DNA of 64,000 nucleotides from contig JAMWET010000765.1 of assembly GCA_024036415.1 (NCBI GenBank), forward strand, positions 250,001-314,000. Direction: 5' to 3'. This document shows, piece by piece, positions 1-64,000 of the stretch. The DNA comes from Prochilodus magdalenae. Lineage: Eukaryota; Chordata; Actinopteri; Characiformes; Prochilodontidae. The notes below the pieces were generated by a model. It had not been told where the DNA came from. It saw only the letters and a list, made by a program, of their open reading frames with translations, and did no database searches. The number at the start of each line of letters is the position of its first letter. Position 1 is the stretch's first letter. Made by a program: the position numbers and the translations under genes.

Positions 1-196
1 GAGCATGTTCTGTGGAGTGACCAATCACACTTCTCTATCTGGTAGGCTGAGTCTGGGTTTGGAGAACACCAGGAAAACCTTACCTGCCTGATTGCACTGT
101 GCCGACTGTAGAGTTTGGTGGAGGAGGGATAATGCTATGAACTGAAAGGAATTCTTAAAGCTTCAGCAGTCCCAATACTTTTGTCCATATAGTGTA
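1..196 (+). mobile_element. Tc1/mariner-type transposon relic, 3' end
   Basis: Frame-broken transposase fragments LWSDQSHFSI (5' part) and FGGGGIML (near 115-137) match the Tc1 family WSDESxF and FGGGGxMxWG blocks. The element ends with a terminal inverted-repeat-like sequence at 170-196 (CCAATACTTTTG, CATATAGTGTA). Decayed, with stops and frameshifts. It lies in the mast2 intron just downstream of exon w16 and continues off the window. Confidence 0.7.
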
Positions 197-297
197 GATA
201 TGATGCAATAGCATGCCATCATCACAGAGATGGTTGCAGCCGTATTGGTGTTTATGCGGATCTGCATTTAAAAGCAGGTGTGAGAGTGGAGCCGTAC

Positions 298-51947
<51,650 letters not shown>

Positions 51948-52366
51948 CTGGAAAAGAGAGGATAAAAGAGAGGAAGTGTATGAGCTCACAGGCATTTCCC
52001 CAAAACAGGCATGAACTATTTACACAGTTTAAGGCACCCGTATCCTACAATTTTCCCCTGGATGTAGGTCTACTTCCGGATTTGGTATAGTTTTATATTC
52101 CAAAAAAGTCCTAGATTAATTCATAACCACATAGGATTAAGGGGATTTCTTATACACTATGAGTGGTTGGTAAAGCCACACAGAGCTTACACACAGAAGT
52201 GGATATATGGGAGCAGTGTAGGATATGGGCCCTTTAATACAAGAATGATTACATGATAGGCTCTAATCCAATCGGATAAGTGTTAATATGTCGTTATATA
52301 ATTGCATTTAAAGCCCACATATGTGTTCAGAGCATATCAGGACATCATCCATCACAATAAAGATGC

Positions 52367-52393
52367 TGCATCATCATCATCATCATCATCATG
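52367..52393. repeat. (CAT)n microsatellite
   Basis: About nine CAT units; translates as a His run in one small open frame. Confidence 0.9.
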
Positions 52394-52713
52394 CCCACCC
52401 CTACAGTGATATCTACAGACCAGACACATCCATACATCAGTCTGCATTAACGGGAGTGTGCATAAGACGCAGTCACCCGTTCATGCCTAAACCATCTTCT
52501 CCAGCTCTGCCTCGGGGGCCTCGTCTGTCTTTGTTGGGTTTCATTCCTAAACACAGGGCCAGAGAGCGTGGGAAGTTCTCTGCGTCTGGTTTTTCTCAAT
52601 GGAGACCTGGATCAGTCCAGGAATGAGACGGACCACTGACCCAAACAATTACAATGTGCCGGCTTCTTCGCTCCGAGCTGGAACTATGAACTGTGGATAT
52701 ACTGCAGACGTGG

Positions 52714-52757
<44 letters not shown>
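52714..52757. repeat. (CA)22 microsatellite
   Basis: Uninterrupted CA run. Confidence 0.95.
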
Positions 52758-52760
<3 letters not shown>

Positions 52761-53660
52761 CCTGTCTGACCACTCTTGGGCTGCTATGACTGCACTGTTC
52801 TGCCTCTCTGGTTCTGAATGGTGACCCACTTTCTCAGTGCTCCACTTTAAAAGCAGCGAGACACACAAAGTCACTATGAATAATTAACCTCTGCTCCTCA
52901 TGCAACCCTCCACTGGCGCACTGAGGAAACGCACGCAAAGCTGGAGAACCCAGAGCACAGCTCGGGTCCGATGAGTCATTAGAACAGGAACTAAAGGTAG
53001 TGCTACCGTACGACCTGCACTACCAGTGTTGCTCATTAAAACACATCACAGTTTCGTCAATACCGCCCCCAGTCTCACTGCTGTGTCACATCCTGCTGCC
53101 ACTCTCAGGAGCCGACACTAGAGGGAGCATTCGCAATACGTTCATACAGAAGCAGCCGAGCAGTGCTCATTGCTCAGCAGCCGAGCAGTGCTTCTACACT
53201 ACATGATCCAGCTCTGATTAATGAGGCAGCTCAATATTTGTGTTCTCAGTCACATATGATCAACACACAGCCGTATGCAAAGTTCTGGGAGTTATTAATA
53301 ACTCTGCTAATACAAATTTCAAAATAGCTTGTGTGGTTTTAATTAGTCACCTGATTCACAGGCTCTGTGTGGTGTGAGCGGCCCGGCAGTGTGACTGCTG
53401 CAGCACATGCTGGCCGTTCACACACACGAAGCAGCAGGACAGTTATACAGTTGTCCTTTATCCACATGGATAAACAGTCAAATCAGCCAAACACAGCGTG
53501 TCACAGAGCAGGTACATCTGATTACCCCCAGCACTATTCTGACATAGGACTGCACCGGGCGGGAAATCTGTCTGCAGCACAGAGGGTTCGAGTAGCATTC
53601 TGTTAACAGTATTTTGTTCTATGATATGAATTATATCATAGAGTTTTAGTTATTATAATG

Positions 53661-54219
53661 TACAGGGGTTGGACAATGAAACTGAAACACCTGGTTTTAG
53701 ACCACAATCATTTATTAGTATGGTGTAGGGCCTCCTTTTGCGGCCAATACAGCGTCAGTTCGTCTTGGGAATGACATATACAAGTCCTGCACAGTGGTCA
53801 GAGGGATTTTAAGCCATTCTTCTTGCAGGATAGTGGCCAGGTCACTACGTGATGCTGGTGGGAGGTTCGTCCTTAAAAAAACCAATCTTGGTGGTATGCT
53901 GAACATTAACCCTGGGATACCGTGGCTCTTTGATTCATCACAAAGACTTGCTGTGTCTTGGTCACAGATGTGCCAGGCAAGACGTGCACCAACAATCTGT
54001 CCTCTTTTGAACTCTGGTATGGGTCACCCATAATGTTTGTGTGCATTGCAATATTTTGAGCAGAACTGTGCTCTTACCTGCTAACTGAACCTTCACACTC
54101 TGCTCTTACTGGTGCAATGTGCAATTAATGAAGATTGGCCACCAGGCTGGTCCAATTTAGCCATGAGACCTCCCACACTAAAATGACAGGTGTTTCAGTT
54201 TCAGTGTCCAACCCCTGTA
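53661..54219 (-). mobile_element. Tc1/mariner deletion derivative with near-perfect TIRs and TA target sites
   Basis: Terminal inverted repeats occupy 53663-53693 and 54187-54217 (start CAGGGGTTGGACAATGAAAC), differ at one position over 31 bases, and are flanked on both sides by TA, the Tc1/mariner target duplication. The minus strand inside retains EEWLKIPLTTVQDLY, SFPRRTDAVLAAKGGPTPY, a transposase C terminus. At 559 bp it lacks the catalytic domain, so it is non-autonomous. Confidence 0.85.
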
Positions 54220-54294
54220 TATATTCTTTTAGGCCAAGTCAAGAAGGACTATAAAAAAACAGAGGTCAGCATTGCTGAATGTGGATCAATTATT

Positions 54295-54597
54295 AACAAT
54301 AAAATAAAATAAAATAAAATAAAATGGCAAGATATGGATCATTTATTAATAATAAAATACAATACATTGAATAAATAAACAAATAAATAAATAGAATAAT
54401 TGCAGGACTTGGTCCAATTATTAATAAAAAAAATACAATAAATAAAAATATAACCAAATAACTAAAATAAAATTAAAACAAAAATAAAAATTTAATGTAG
54501 AGTGAGAATAATGCCAAAAGGATAAGCATCTCAGAAAATGAATGAACAAATGAATGAAAGGATGAATGAATGAATGAATGAATGAATGAAGGGGAGG
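54295..54597. repeat. AAAAT / AATA / AATG simple-repeat cluster
   Basis: (AAAAT)5 at about 54299-54324, two further near-copies of the surrounding ~75-bp block (GGATCA/ATTATTAATAA), then (AATG)n at 54540-54590. Confidence 0.85.
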
Positions 54598-55411
54598 GGG
54601 AAAAAAAATAATTTGATGAATCTCACTCATAATTAAAAATGAGCAGACAGAGGCTTTAATCATGTCACATGACCAAATGACACTAAACATGGCAGCAAAG
54701 TAATTGAGAGAAATCACACTTCCAGTCCAGCGTTCAGGGAGAACCTGTCAAAAACAGCTTGTCAAAAGAGACGGCAATAAGAAGAGCAGCACACAGACCT
54801 CCCACAACCAGACCCCTACACGAGCGTCCCACTGGCAGTGGTGCAGCGGAGTAACACCGTCACCTAAACCCCATCGTTCATCATCAAGCAGAAGCCTCCA
54901 AACATTAACATTCCAAACAGCCGACTCAAAAACAGCTTCCGCTTTTTGGAAATCCTCTCACCGTTTAGACACACTTAAATTACGGGAGCAGAATCCACCA
55001 GAGGACCGGTTCACATCCACACAGCCAGCAGTGCTGGGGAACTTCTAACACACTCCCTCCACCTCTACTGCAGACGAGGTAGCACATGCAGGAAACGGGA
55101 GCCCAGCGGGACAGAGCTGGAGAAGGCACGGCCGAGATGACACACGTGAGCGGGGCTTAGGGGCCACCAAAACACACGGAGAACTTAACTACTCAACATG
55201 AATGCCTACACAACCAGTCAGAAAAGCCATGCACTGGGGAACAGAAGATCTGCTTTTCACCACGTTCAGGGTTAATAAAGCACATCAACAAGGCTGTACT
55301 GAGCACAGTGGAGAAGCACCACTAGACCAGACTTAACACGTATGGAAAAATTTGACTCTGAACATTCATCAGCAGTAACGCTTGTGACTGAACCGTACTT
55401 AACATTGTGTA

Positions 55412-55498
55412 ACACCTCCACGAGCACCAACAACAGCTGTGACTGGATTGGGCCTGTACTGGACAAGTTTCTGGATGTAGGCCACATCAATGTTCAGT
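55412..55498 (-). mobile_element. Tc1-type transposase C-terminal fragment
   Basis: The minus strand reads LNIDVAYIQKLVQYRPNP, VTAVVGARGGVTQ without a stop. Homologous to 35095-35183. It ends abruptly where the 300-bp repeat copy 2 begins. Confidence 0.6.
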
Positions 55499-55503
55499 TC
55501 TTA

Positions 55504-55807
55504 TCCCTGTAGACTAGGATTTTAGCTACTGCTGTTAGATCTGTATGACCGTACACTTCCTTACACCTGCAGATTCAGCTACTTCCTTCACACTATGGTC
55601 TTTGGCCACGCCCACATGCAGTCACTCCTTTTAACCAATCATTAACATCTGCTTTGGAGCCATGTTCCACACATGGAACGAGACGTACACTGCACTGTAG
55701 CACCTCATCCCAATCTATTGATCCCGTGACTTACACCCCGCAGAGATTTATAGCCCCATCATCCTCCTGCAGCACCATCTGCAGGAGCCTGGAGGTACTA
55801 CCACCTT

Positions 55808-55810
<3 letters not shown>
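55504..55810 (+). repeat. Dispersed 300-bp repeat, copy 2
   Basis: Collinear with 3854-4154 and nearly identical in its core. Bounded on the right by a CA tract and on the left by the transposase fragment. Confidence 0.8.
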
Positions 55811-55885
<75 letters not shown>

Positions 55886-55886
55886 G
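55811..55886. repeat. (CA)n-(TA)n compound microsatellite
   Basis: CA run of about 62 bases followed by TATATATATA. Confidence 0.95.
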
Positions 55887-57408
55887 AACAGTACCTCAAT
55901 TTTCAATAAACAGAATGGATTAATTCTCTATTAATCTCTGTTAATGACTGTGAAACTGTTTCTAATATCAAAAACCTATAACAAGGTTTTCAGCAGCGGC
56001 AGCATAAAAAGCGAGATAACTGGACTACTCCTGTTAATCTGTGATCAGTGACCGTACAAATCTGGGCCAGAACGAGCGCTCAGCTGTCTGGCCGTCTCCC
56101 TCAGTAGCTGGTCCAGGTGTAATGCGGTGGTAAATGAGAGAGGCCAGGCCTGCCCAGAGCTCATTTTCTCTCCACAGCCAAGACCAAATGACTTAACGAG
56201 CCTCGTGAATGATGGCATACCGTCACGCTTGCCTGCGATTGGCCCCACACCCTGCTGTTTTGAGGGTCAGACTGGAGAGGGTGATGGAAGGGGCAGGATC
56301 TATTGAAATAGACATAAGGTGGGGTTTTTTTGTTGGTGCAATATATATATATCCAGATGGTGAGGCTGGCAGAGGACTGCACGTTCAGTTCTGTTCATAT
56401 GTGTGTTATGTGTTCAGGTTTGCGAGCGCTGCTCCCATCATCATGACTGGTTCAGTCAGTGTTGATGCTAAAGCCATCTGTGATCAGGCCAGGATGGACC
56501 TCACTCTGCACCATGCTAGCCAAAGCGGCTGTCTGTTAGCTGATGCAATATTGACAGTACAGCTACATTTGGAACGGTTCTTATGGACCTATGACTTTAT
56601 GGACCTTGCTTTGTGAACTGGTGCTCAGTCATGTTGGAACAGGAAGAGGCCAATCAGACTCTTCTCTGTCGTGGAGCCCAGATGGTGGAGCGAACCTCCA
56701 CTGTCTGTCCAAACAGCGGGCTACTGTAAATGTAGTGCAGTATTTGTGTTATTGGGAGAGATACCAAACGCAGCTCAAGTCTGTTTCAAGCACATCCAGT
56801 CACAACGCATTAACACCAGTTTGGTGGAAGCACCCCTCTAGCAGTGGTTCTGGGTAATTACAGGAGACTATATATAAATATCAGTCCCCATAACGTGTGG
56901 TACAGGAGCCTAAAACAATTACGTTTGCATTTATTGACCAATTCCAATATATCTGCAGGTCGTCAACGTATTGATAACATACCACTATATCATCGGAGAC
57001 AAGCCGGGAAAACCTCAGAACTCAGAAACTGCTACAGCTACAGTGAACACGCCCATTAAAGCCCCCAGCCCAGTTTATGGTGGATAAACCAATCAATGAA
57101 ACAGTTTTACAGTTTAGCAATTTTGCATTTCATGAGCTGCCAGTTATTCCGACTCCTTACTGAGAGGCTCTCCAGCCAGTGTTTACTCCAGTGTGAGCTC
57201 TACATCACACGTCTCCAATCAAGCTGTGCTGCTGTGGCTGACACCACTGCCTGAACACTCCGGTGATTTCTCTTTGTCTTCTTGCAGAGCTGCAGTGGAA
57301 AACAGGACTCGGAGAAACAAAGTACTGAGGGACTTTTCCAGCTTTCTAAAGAGATGCGCAGAGAAACTGCAGCCACAGGTTACCAAAAGAACACCCATTA
57401 AATTATTA

Positions 57409-57462
57409 TGATTATGATTATTATTATTATTATTATAATTATTATTATTATTATTATTATAG
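57409..57462. repeat. (ATT)n microsatellite
   Basis: TTATTATTA repeats with two breaks. Confidence 0.9.
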
Positions 57463-58509
57463 AATATAAAATATAAACACATATATAAAACACCAGCGCT
57501 ACTCAGTGTCATTGGTATTTTCCCCACACAGCAGACAATGTACCAGCGTTCCTTTCCCCAGAGAAGCACATTTGCACAGTCTCTGGACCTGGCTAGCATC
57601 AGCTCCAGTAGTAAGCCTAGTTAGCAATACAGTTACGCTACCTCTGCTGCTGCCTCAGCCACCTCTTTAAAGTCAACCTGAAATCCATCTGGGAATCAGA
57701 ATGGAATCAGAATCATGGAATGGTGTTTCAGCCTCTTACTCCGTGTCCTTTCAGTCACATCCAGTATAACCCACTGTGTCGTATAGTATCTATGCAGTCT
57801 TCCATTGCAGTGTAGTGACCTATGTGTAGTGAACACTTCCTGATGTTTAGTTGCATCATCATGTCCCAGTGGCAGGGCAGAATAATTATACCACCCAACA
57901 ATACCGTGGCATGTTTCCCCTCCCACCACCTTGATCCAGATTGTCATGGGTTGATCCAGAAGCCCACCACCTCCACTCCAAGTAGCATGTTCCATGTAAT
58001 TCTGCTTCACCAGGCGGCTGCACACGGCCTCCCTCCTCCAGTGAATTTACTCTCTCACTTTCACTTCAGAGTTTCAACACTGGCAGGTCTTCACGTTAAC
58101 ATGAGCGAGGTTAAACAGCGTTGTTTGCATGGCTTCCTGCTGCACTGCAAGGCCACAATCGGCTGAGAGTGACTCAAGCACGCACCTCTTATTTTATCTT
58201 TGTATCTCCTACAGCTCCTTTTCTGCTTCTTGACTGCAGCGGCCTTCGGATCAAATTTGGGAAAGCTTGTGTAGGCAGTTCAGCACTTTGATGAGGGCTA
58301 AGCACTGCCTGCTACTACAGGAAAAGGAAAAATTCGGGATTGGACCACCACAAAAAACCACCACAAGCCAAATATGTGGCACAACGGTCTCTAGGAAGGA
58401 GGCAATATAAAGCAACGGCATTATCAGCTCGGAGGAGGCTGTGTTACTGAGGCCTCTGGGGGCTGTTTTTTGTTTAAATTTGAACAGTGCGCAATGATAT
58501 ACACAGTAG

Positions 58510-58570
58510 ATAGCTATATATATATATCTATATATAAATATTATAATATATATAATATACTATATATATT
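58510..58570. repeat. TA-rich imperfect palindrome
   Basis: TATATATATATCTATATATA followed by ATATTATAATATATATAATA; self-complementary. Confidence 0.8.
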
Positions 58571-60261
58571 GGAGGTGTGGATGGTTGCCAATCAGGGATG
58601 GCAGCTGGCAGAAAACATAATGTAGCCTTTTTTGATCGAAAGAGGAAGAGAAGAAGAAACCTGAGTCCTTGTATTGTTTTAACCGGTGTTTCTAGCTTGG
58701 TGCTATTCAGGGAACCAGTCTGTGTTTGCACCAGTTTTTGTTGGAACAAAACAGAAGCGTATAGATTCCCTGAGAGTGTTTGGGCTGTTGTTCCAGATGT
58801 TTGTTTATATCCAGAAAGCAAGCACGGATCAACGACTGGAGATAAGAAGACCTAGAAGAGGTTCTCCAGCAGACCACTGGGTGGCGCCATTGTTGCCTTC
58901 TCCTTCCTCAACACAACTAACATGCCCACAGTTTTCATCATGGTTCAAGGTGAAGAACCTGCTCTTTTTTGGTTTCAGTTGGGAGCAAACCTTTCTGGTT
59001 CCGAACCGGTTTATCCTTACTGGAAATGCACAGAGCAGCTCAACATGAGGTGCAGGAACCAGAAACCTGGAACCCTGTTCAACATTGGTGAAAAAGGCAT
59101 GGCCTGGGTATCACCTTAATGGAATCAGACTCTCCGTCTACATGTGGGCGGAGTCTTAGTGGCTGAGACTATATACTAAGTAACATCAACATCTGGAATG
59201 GTTAACCAAACACTGAAGCACCCCTACACATCACTAGGTCTGGCCCACATTGAGTTTTACGGCCTCCCAACATTGAAAAAACAATGCTCAATGATTTTTC
59301 ATCTACTCTTTCAAAGAGGCTCACTAATCTGTCTCACCATCAGTCTCTCCACTACGAAAGCCGAGACGACCAAACTCCCACATGCTCCAGCTGCAGAAGT
59401 GAACCTGCAGGTATTGACAGACAGTTTCAAAGGAGCTGAGGCTTTTGAAGATGTACACCACAAGCACTCACAACAGTGAGTAGAGAACATGAGGACACGT
59501 TTAAAGCTCTCCCTGATCTAAAATCTCGGACTAAAGGTTCTAATCTTCAACACGCTTTGATGACATCACCGCTTTCTTCTTCACACTGACCACTACGAGG
59601 AAACTCCCGAGTTCCAGCCATGACGTTCCAAAGATGCCGTTCTAAAAGACCTTCCCGTGACGGACGATTAATAATTCCCTTTATATTAGGTGCGCTTCTC
59701 CACCATCGCAAGATCAAAAGTGCATCAGCTTAACCCTGGAGAAACGCTGACTTGCATGACATGAGGGGCCTTCCCCCCTCTTTCTCCGTGCGCTGCTTAA
59801 AATATCCGTTCAGGCTCCTGAGAGATGGAGAGCTGTGCCCGTGACAGCAGCTTCTATCTGCGTGATGCCCTCAAGGACAGAGCAGCTGACCTCCTGGGGA
59901 GCTATGTCTACATTAAGATAACTGATAAGATACGGCCCTCTGCTAACAACACAAAGCTATCAGGACAGTGACATACTCCTCACAGAATTCAACAATACAT
60001 AATAAACAGGGCTCTCAGTGCCGGGGGCGGCCAATACCAGTGAGGCGATAATACCGCAATATATTGACGCCCTGCAGATTTACTCTTATCTGGAAAATCT
60101 CATAGATAAAGCAGCAGAAATCAATAGATGCCTGACAGGAGTGACGGGATGAGTCATACTCAAAACAAAAAAAAATTAATATAAATAAAACACTAAATAG
60201 CAAATAAGGTATCAGCTGTCATGATAAACCCATTACCCCCCATGATTACAGGTAGGTCAAC

Positions 60262-60403
60262 ATAGTGTTAGGAGTCTTGCCCAAGGACTCTTATTGGTGT
60301 AGCTCAGCATAGTCACCCAGACTGGGATTCGAACCCCAGTCTCCCACATGTAGAGGTGGCACCCTGAGTAGTGGTGTAACCCATTGAGCTACCCCAACCA
60401 CAC
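60262..60403 (-). repeat. tRNA-derived SINE
   Basis: On the minus strand GGTTGGGGTAGCTCAATGGG (A-box region, complement at 60380-60391) is followed about 45 bases later by GGTTCGAATCCCAGTC (B box at 60325-60335). It continues with CCTTGGGCAAGACTCCTA, a fish SINE body. The A/B spacing fits a pol III promoter, but the sequence does not fold as a functional tRNA, so I call it a SINE and not a tRNA gene. Confidence 0.7.
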
Positions 60404-62694
60404 ATTTATTTATTTATTTAATATTTATTCATTAATTTAGCTTTATAAATGTAATTACATTTATTTGTTTATTTAGGTGAGAGTTGACACACCATCATTA
60501 ATCACGCTTGGCATTTAGCTGACATCTGTTTATCTAAAACTCAGGCTGCCAGGTTATCCACCATGGCAGACGTCGAGTTGTTGCTAGGGCTGGGCGATAT
60601 GGCCCATATGGACAAAGACACTGAGATTTTAATAATGTTATTTGACGCTGCTGAAGTTGGCTAGGATAAGGCCGAGTTCGCTCTAGACCACTACAGTTAC
60701 ATAGCACTCGTCTTGTCAGTCATACTGTCTTTGGTCAACTCCACTCAAACCTCATTTTACTCTCTCTCGATTAAGGTAGAAAACGCTGAAGTGCGCCCTC
60801 TAGTGGTGAGAACAGAGCAGTGTAGCCTATTTTTTCGTACTGTGGAAATATATTTACATAAATGTATATAAAAAGTTATTATTATTATATATAACAGGCT
60901 TTCAGACTCCAGAATACTAAAAGATGAAGTTGAAAACCTTGAATTCTTAGAGTCAACCAATCTGCTCATCTCTGTTATTTCAAAACTCAGCACAATTAAA
61001 GGGTTAGTCGAATAGAGGCTCGAAAGAGAAGCAAAGTGCTGCAGTCTGATCAACTAACTCCACATTAACCTAGCGACCAGGCTATAGACTCAAACAGTGC
61101 CACACACCATAGTCCAGGTTTGATTTGAACTGGTGTTCTGCTGAAACTAGCACAGGCGCTAATGTCCGAGCTGAAATCGGATCGGTTCTGTGGTGTTCTA
61201 GCTTACTTAGCAGGCCTAATGTGTCCCACAGCACAGGCCTGGCTCCGGCTAACAGATGCTAAAATAATACAGGATACAGGAGGGTGAACCACAGCCTCCT
61301 CTCCACACAACTCCACAGACAAAAATGTTTGTCTGTCAAAGTCAAACACACCGGATGTGGGGAGGAGTTAGTTAGGAGTAGGCAATGTAGTTTAATACTC
61401 AAAACCCAAAAATGATGAGATATCCACCCCAAACATGATGACAGATCCACTCACCATAGGACTTTATCTCCTGCTCAATCCACCTACAATTTACCCAGTT
61501 TGGCAGAACAAAGCCCAATCTGGCAACCCTGCTGGTGAGACATTTTCTTAGGCACTGACTTTTCCCCCTTTCCATCATCCCCACCAACCAGAGAGCCCCT
61601 CTGCAACATAACAAGGCAGATTGTGTTTAATTGGCCAGTAGAGGAGAAATTTGATGCTTCATAATGTTAAAATGCCACAGAGTAGCTTATTACTGTTCTA
61701 CCATTCCAATCATAATCACTGCCACTTAACCGAGTTATCCGTAACGGACCTGTATTAATAATAATAACAATAATATTAAATTCATTATTTTACTTTATTT
61801 ACAAATCATAAGCCACAATTTATTACTGCTCATCAACAATGCTCAAATCCAATAACAGCTACTTGAGATTTCAGTAGCATCGATGGATTCTATAAATAAA
61901 ACGAATCCATTTGAGGAAGCAGTTTAACAGTCTTGTATCTAAGGTAACTCACTGAAAGAGTATGGAGCGTAAACTAATCAGTCCATATGAAAGCACCTCG
62001 AGGATTCAGTGACAGTCAGCCACAGCGAGATAAAGGAGTGAACGAATGTGTGAACCCCTTCAGCAACAGAAACAGAACAGAGTACATGAGCTTTATTGTT
62101 CCTTTCCTTCATGTTCAGCTGTCATTTTCCTCATCCGGAGACACAAAGAGAGGGAATGATGGCTGTCCCCCGTTCCAAACCCCTCAGGTAATTAAAGCAC
62201 CAACATGCATTTCAAAGCCACCGTGCAGATGGGCTTCTAAAGAGCCACTGATGCTCTGCGATTTGATGGCAGTTTAAAAACTGAGCGCATTCTTTAGATA
62301 AACCTTCACCTGTGTGGAAATAAGGACTCATCGCCAACTGCAGAGTCACATGACCCTGCCGATCTGATGCAGAAACAAATCTATACAGACTTGGAGCTTC
62401 AGGTAGGACAGCTTCGTTACCTACAGTATAATTCCCAGATATGATATACCGTAGGGCACTCGGAGACCAGAGGAGGGTGGAGTAGTCTACAGCAATGCTC
62501 CAGGAGAAGTACTCATATTCGGATGAAGTACTGACACAGGTAAACACACCTTATGATAAAGTAACTTGAGTAAAAGTAGGGAAGTATCCGTTTAATAAAA
62601 CTAGTAAACCCAGCATCTATGAGCCCAGGAGCTGGAGACTATAAGGCTTCGTTTTGGTATCGGTAGTTTGGGGCTGATGGTGGGGTTTGTGTGA

Positions 62695-63110
62695 AGCCCA
62701 GACCCCATGAAGCCATGGACCCCAGCTGTCAACAAGGCAATGTGCAGGCTGTGGGTGGTACCATACTGGAGTGGGGTGTGTTCTCATTACAAGGGTTGAG
62801 TTCACTGCTCCACCTAAACATGTCATTGACCGGTGCGGCTACGTTTCACTGCTTGGTGACCATTTGCAGCCCTTCGTGGACATTATGTATGTCGCAGTGA
62901 TGGGATATTCCAGCAGGATAATGCATCATGCCAAGTGGTCCCAAATTGGAGCATTCTGGAAAGCTCTGAGAAATGGTGTGGCTTACATGTTCGCTTGACA
63001 TGGGCCTGTTCAAACTACACACTGATCTCACATGACCTCTGGTATGTCCGTGTGTCTCCTGAACATTTCAGAACGTGTTGGCATCTACATGATTTGCCCA
63101 GCTGTCATGT
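62695..63110 (+). pseudogene. Tc1/mariner-type (DDE) transposase relic
   Basis: Pieces in two frames: QGNVQAVGGTILEWGVFS, then LLGDHLQPFVDIMY, then a diverged VMGYSSRIMHHAK that corresponds to the family NDGIFQQDNAPCH block. Frameshifts and substitutions remove the catalytic Asp-Asn context, so it is dead. The ORFs at 62691-62900 and 62771-62998 are its two broken frames. Confidence 0.7.
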
Positions 63111-63639
63111 ATACTGCATGTTCTCCTACGCACTGAAATAACTAACTTTCATTTTCCTGGAATCTCTATAAGGCTCGGTTTTCCATGAAGTTGGACAAAG
63201 CAAGAGAAGCATTGTGCATTTTCAAGGTCCTAGCACAGTTAGCAGAGATTCTCCATCTGTGAGCTCACGCTAATATCTTCTGTATGAAAGAGAGGGCAGC
63301 TCCGGCGCTCCTAGGTCTCCCAATAGGCAGGTCTTTGATTGTTTGGGTGGGTGTAGGGCCAGTCGGATCATATTGGAGGTCGTGAGGATCAATCCAGTTC
63401 CTAATGTGACTCTGACACTGAGAGATCATGTTGACCTACAACAGAACACTTTCATCTGCCTCAGAGTCCCTGTTACTCCCACCCTCAGGACCACTTCCGA
63501 CAAAGGTCAGTCCCTTTACTTTATGGCCTCCAGAGATGTGTGACGTCATGGAAAACTACAACTTGGTTATGATTATTACACCCACACCTGTATAAGCTGT
63601 GAGGTGTTATCTTGTGAGTGAGGATCAACCAAACAATAT

Positions 63640-63945
63640 TGCCAGAAATTAATAAAACAATCGGCCCAACTACCAGTCCATACATCAGTCCATCCATTCA
63701 TCCATCAGTCAATCCATCAGTCAATCAGTCAATCCATCTGTCAATCAATCCACTAATTAATCAATCAAATAAACAATCAGTCAACTAATCAATCAGCCAA
63801 CTCACTCTGAAAAGGATCAAAAGGTGACCCACATTTTCAAAGAGATTATTAAAAAGTACTAAACACTAACTAACTAACTCTCTAACTCACTATCTAACTA
63901 ACTCACTAACTAACTAACTAACTGTCTTTTTAACTAAATTAAGAC
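63640..63945. repeat. Tetranucleotide cluster (ATCA/GTCA and CTAA)
   Basis: 63668-63800 consists of CATC/AGTC/AATC units; 63864-63925 of CTAA units with CTCA breaks. Confidence 0.9.
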
Positions 63946-64000
63946 AGTAATAAAGCAAAAATAAAATAAGACACCAAATTAAATAAAATGAGAAATAAAG

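Larger units (their letters stand above)
51948..64000 (-). other. Region upstream of mast2 exon w1 (overview)
   Basis: Presumably another mast2 intron, because w1 opens in phase 0 without its own start. I searched the minus strand for residues expected before KELSLPRRGS (GQSAPSLTAGL-like or a short Met-led exon) and found none I could defend. Apart from listed repeats, 52900-53650, 56000-57400, 57600-58480, 58600-60240 and 60420-62680 hold nothing recognised. Confidence 0.5.

Noticed and set aside
56209..56616. 135-codon plus-strand open frame
   Set aside because: No recognisable domain, no splice context, and alternative frames are open nearby.
60325..60391. Possible tRNA gene
   Set aside because: A and B boxes are present, but the body continues into a SINE pattern and the acceptor stem does not pair.

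Overview
This window reads as nuclear DNA of a ray-finned fish, most likely an otophysan (characin or catfish type). That placement is inferred from the style of the dispersed repeats (SINEs, Tc1/mariner relics, fold-back MITEs, abundant microsatellites); no marker gene fixes the species. There is no bacterial or viral gene content.

One protein-coding gene is supported. It is the central part of a microtubule-associated serine/threonine kinase gene of the MAST2 type (mast2), on the minus strand. I could place 16 coding exons by reading conserved MAST protein segments, checking GT/AG borders and checking phase: every junction keeps the frame, and together the exons give about 618 codons. In transcript order they run from a 32-base micro-exon (51916-51947, KELSLPRRGS) through the pre-kinase DUF1908 region (about 18.0-6.9 kb) and most of the kinase domain (6.3-0.3 kb) to LERLGTG at 298. 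Upstream exons lie beyond 64000. The end of the kinase domain, the AGC tail, the PDZ domain and the C terminus lie beyond base 1. All catalytic residues visible here are intact. A separate candidate first exon (38504-38550) inside the 28-kb intron starts with a well-placed ATG and ends at a GTGAGT donor in exactly the phase needed to join the second exon. It would give a shorter isoform.

Layout: 0.3-11.6 kb holds 12 exons with short introns. 11.6-23.7 kb holds three exons and repeat-rich introns, including a nested MITE and a 24-bp minisatellite whose unit carries a YY1-like site. 23.7-51.9 kb is one large intron with three sub-arrays of a CTCA-type satellite, several Tc1/mariner-type deletion derivatives and a G/T-rich minisatellite. 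52-64 kb lies upstream of the micro-exon, presumably another mast2 intron, with one clean TIR element, a tRNA-derived SINE and a transposase relic. Most long open frames outside the exons come from simple or tandem repeats and are not genes.

Repeat names and comparisons with other species rest on remembered family patterns. No database search was possible.
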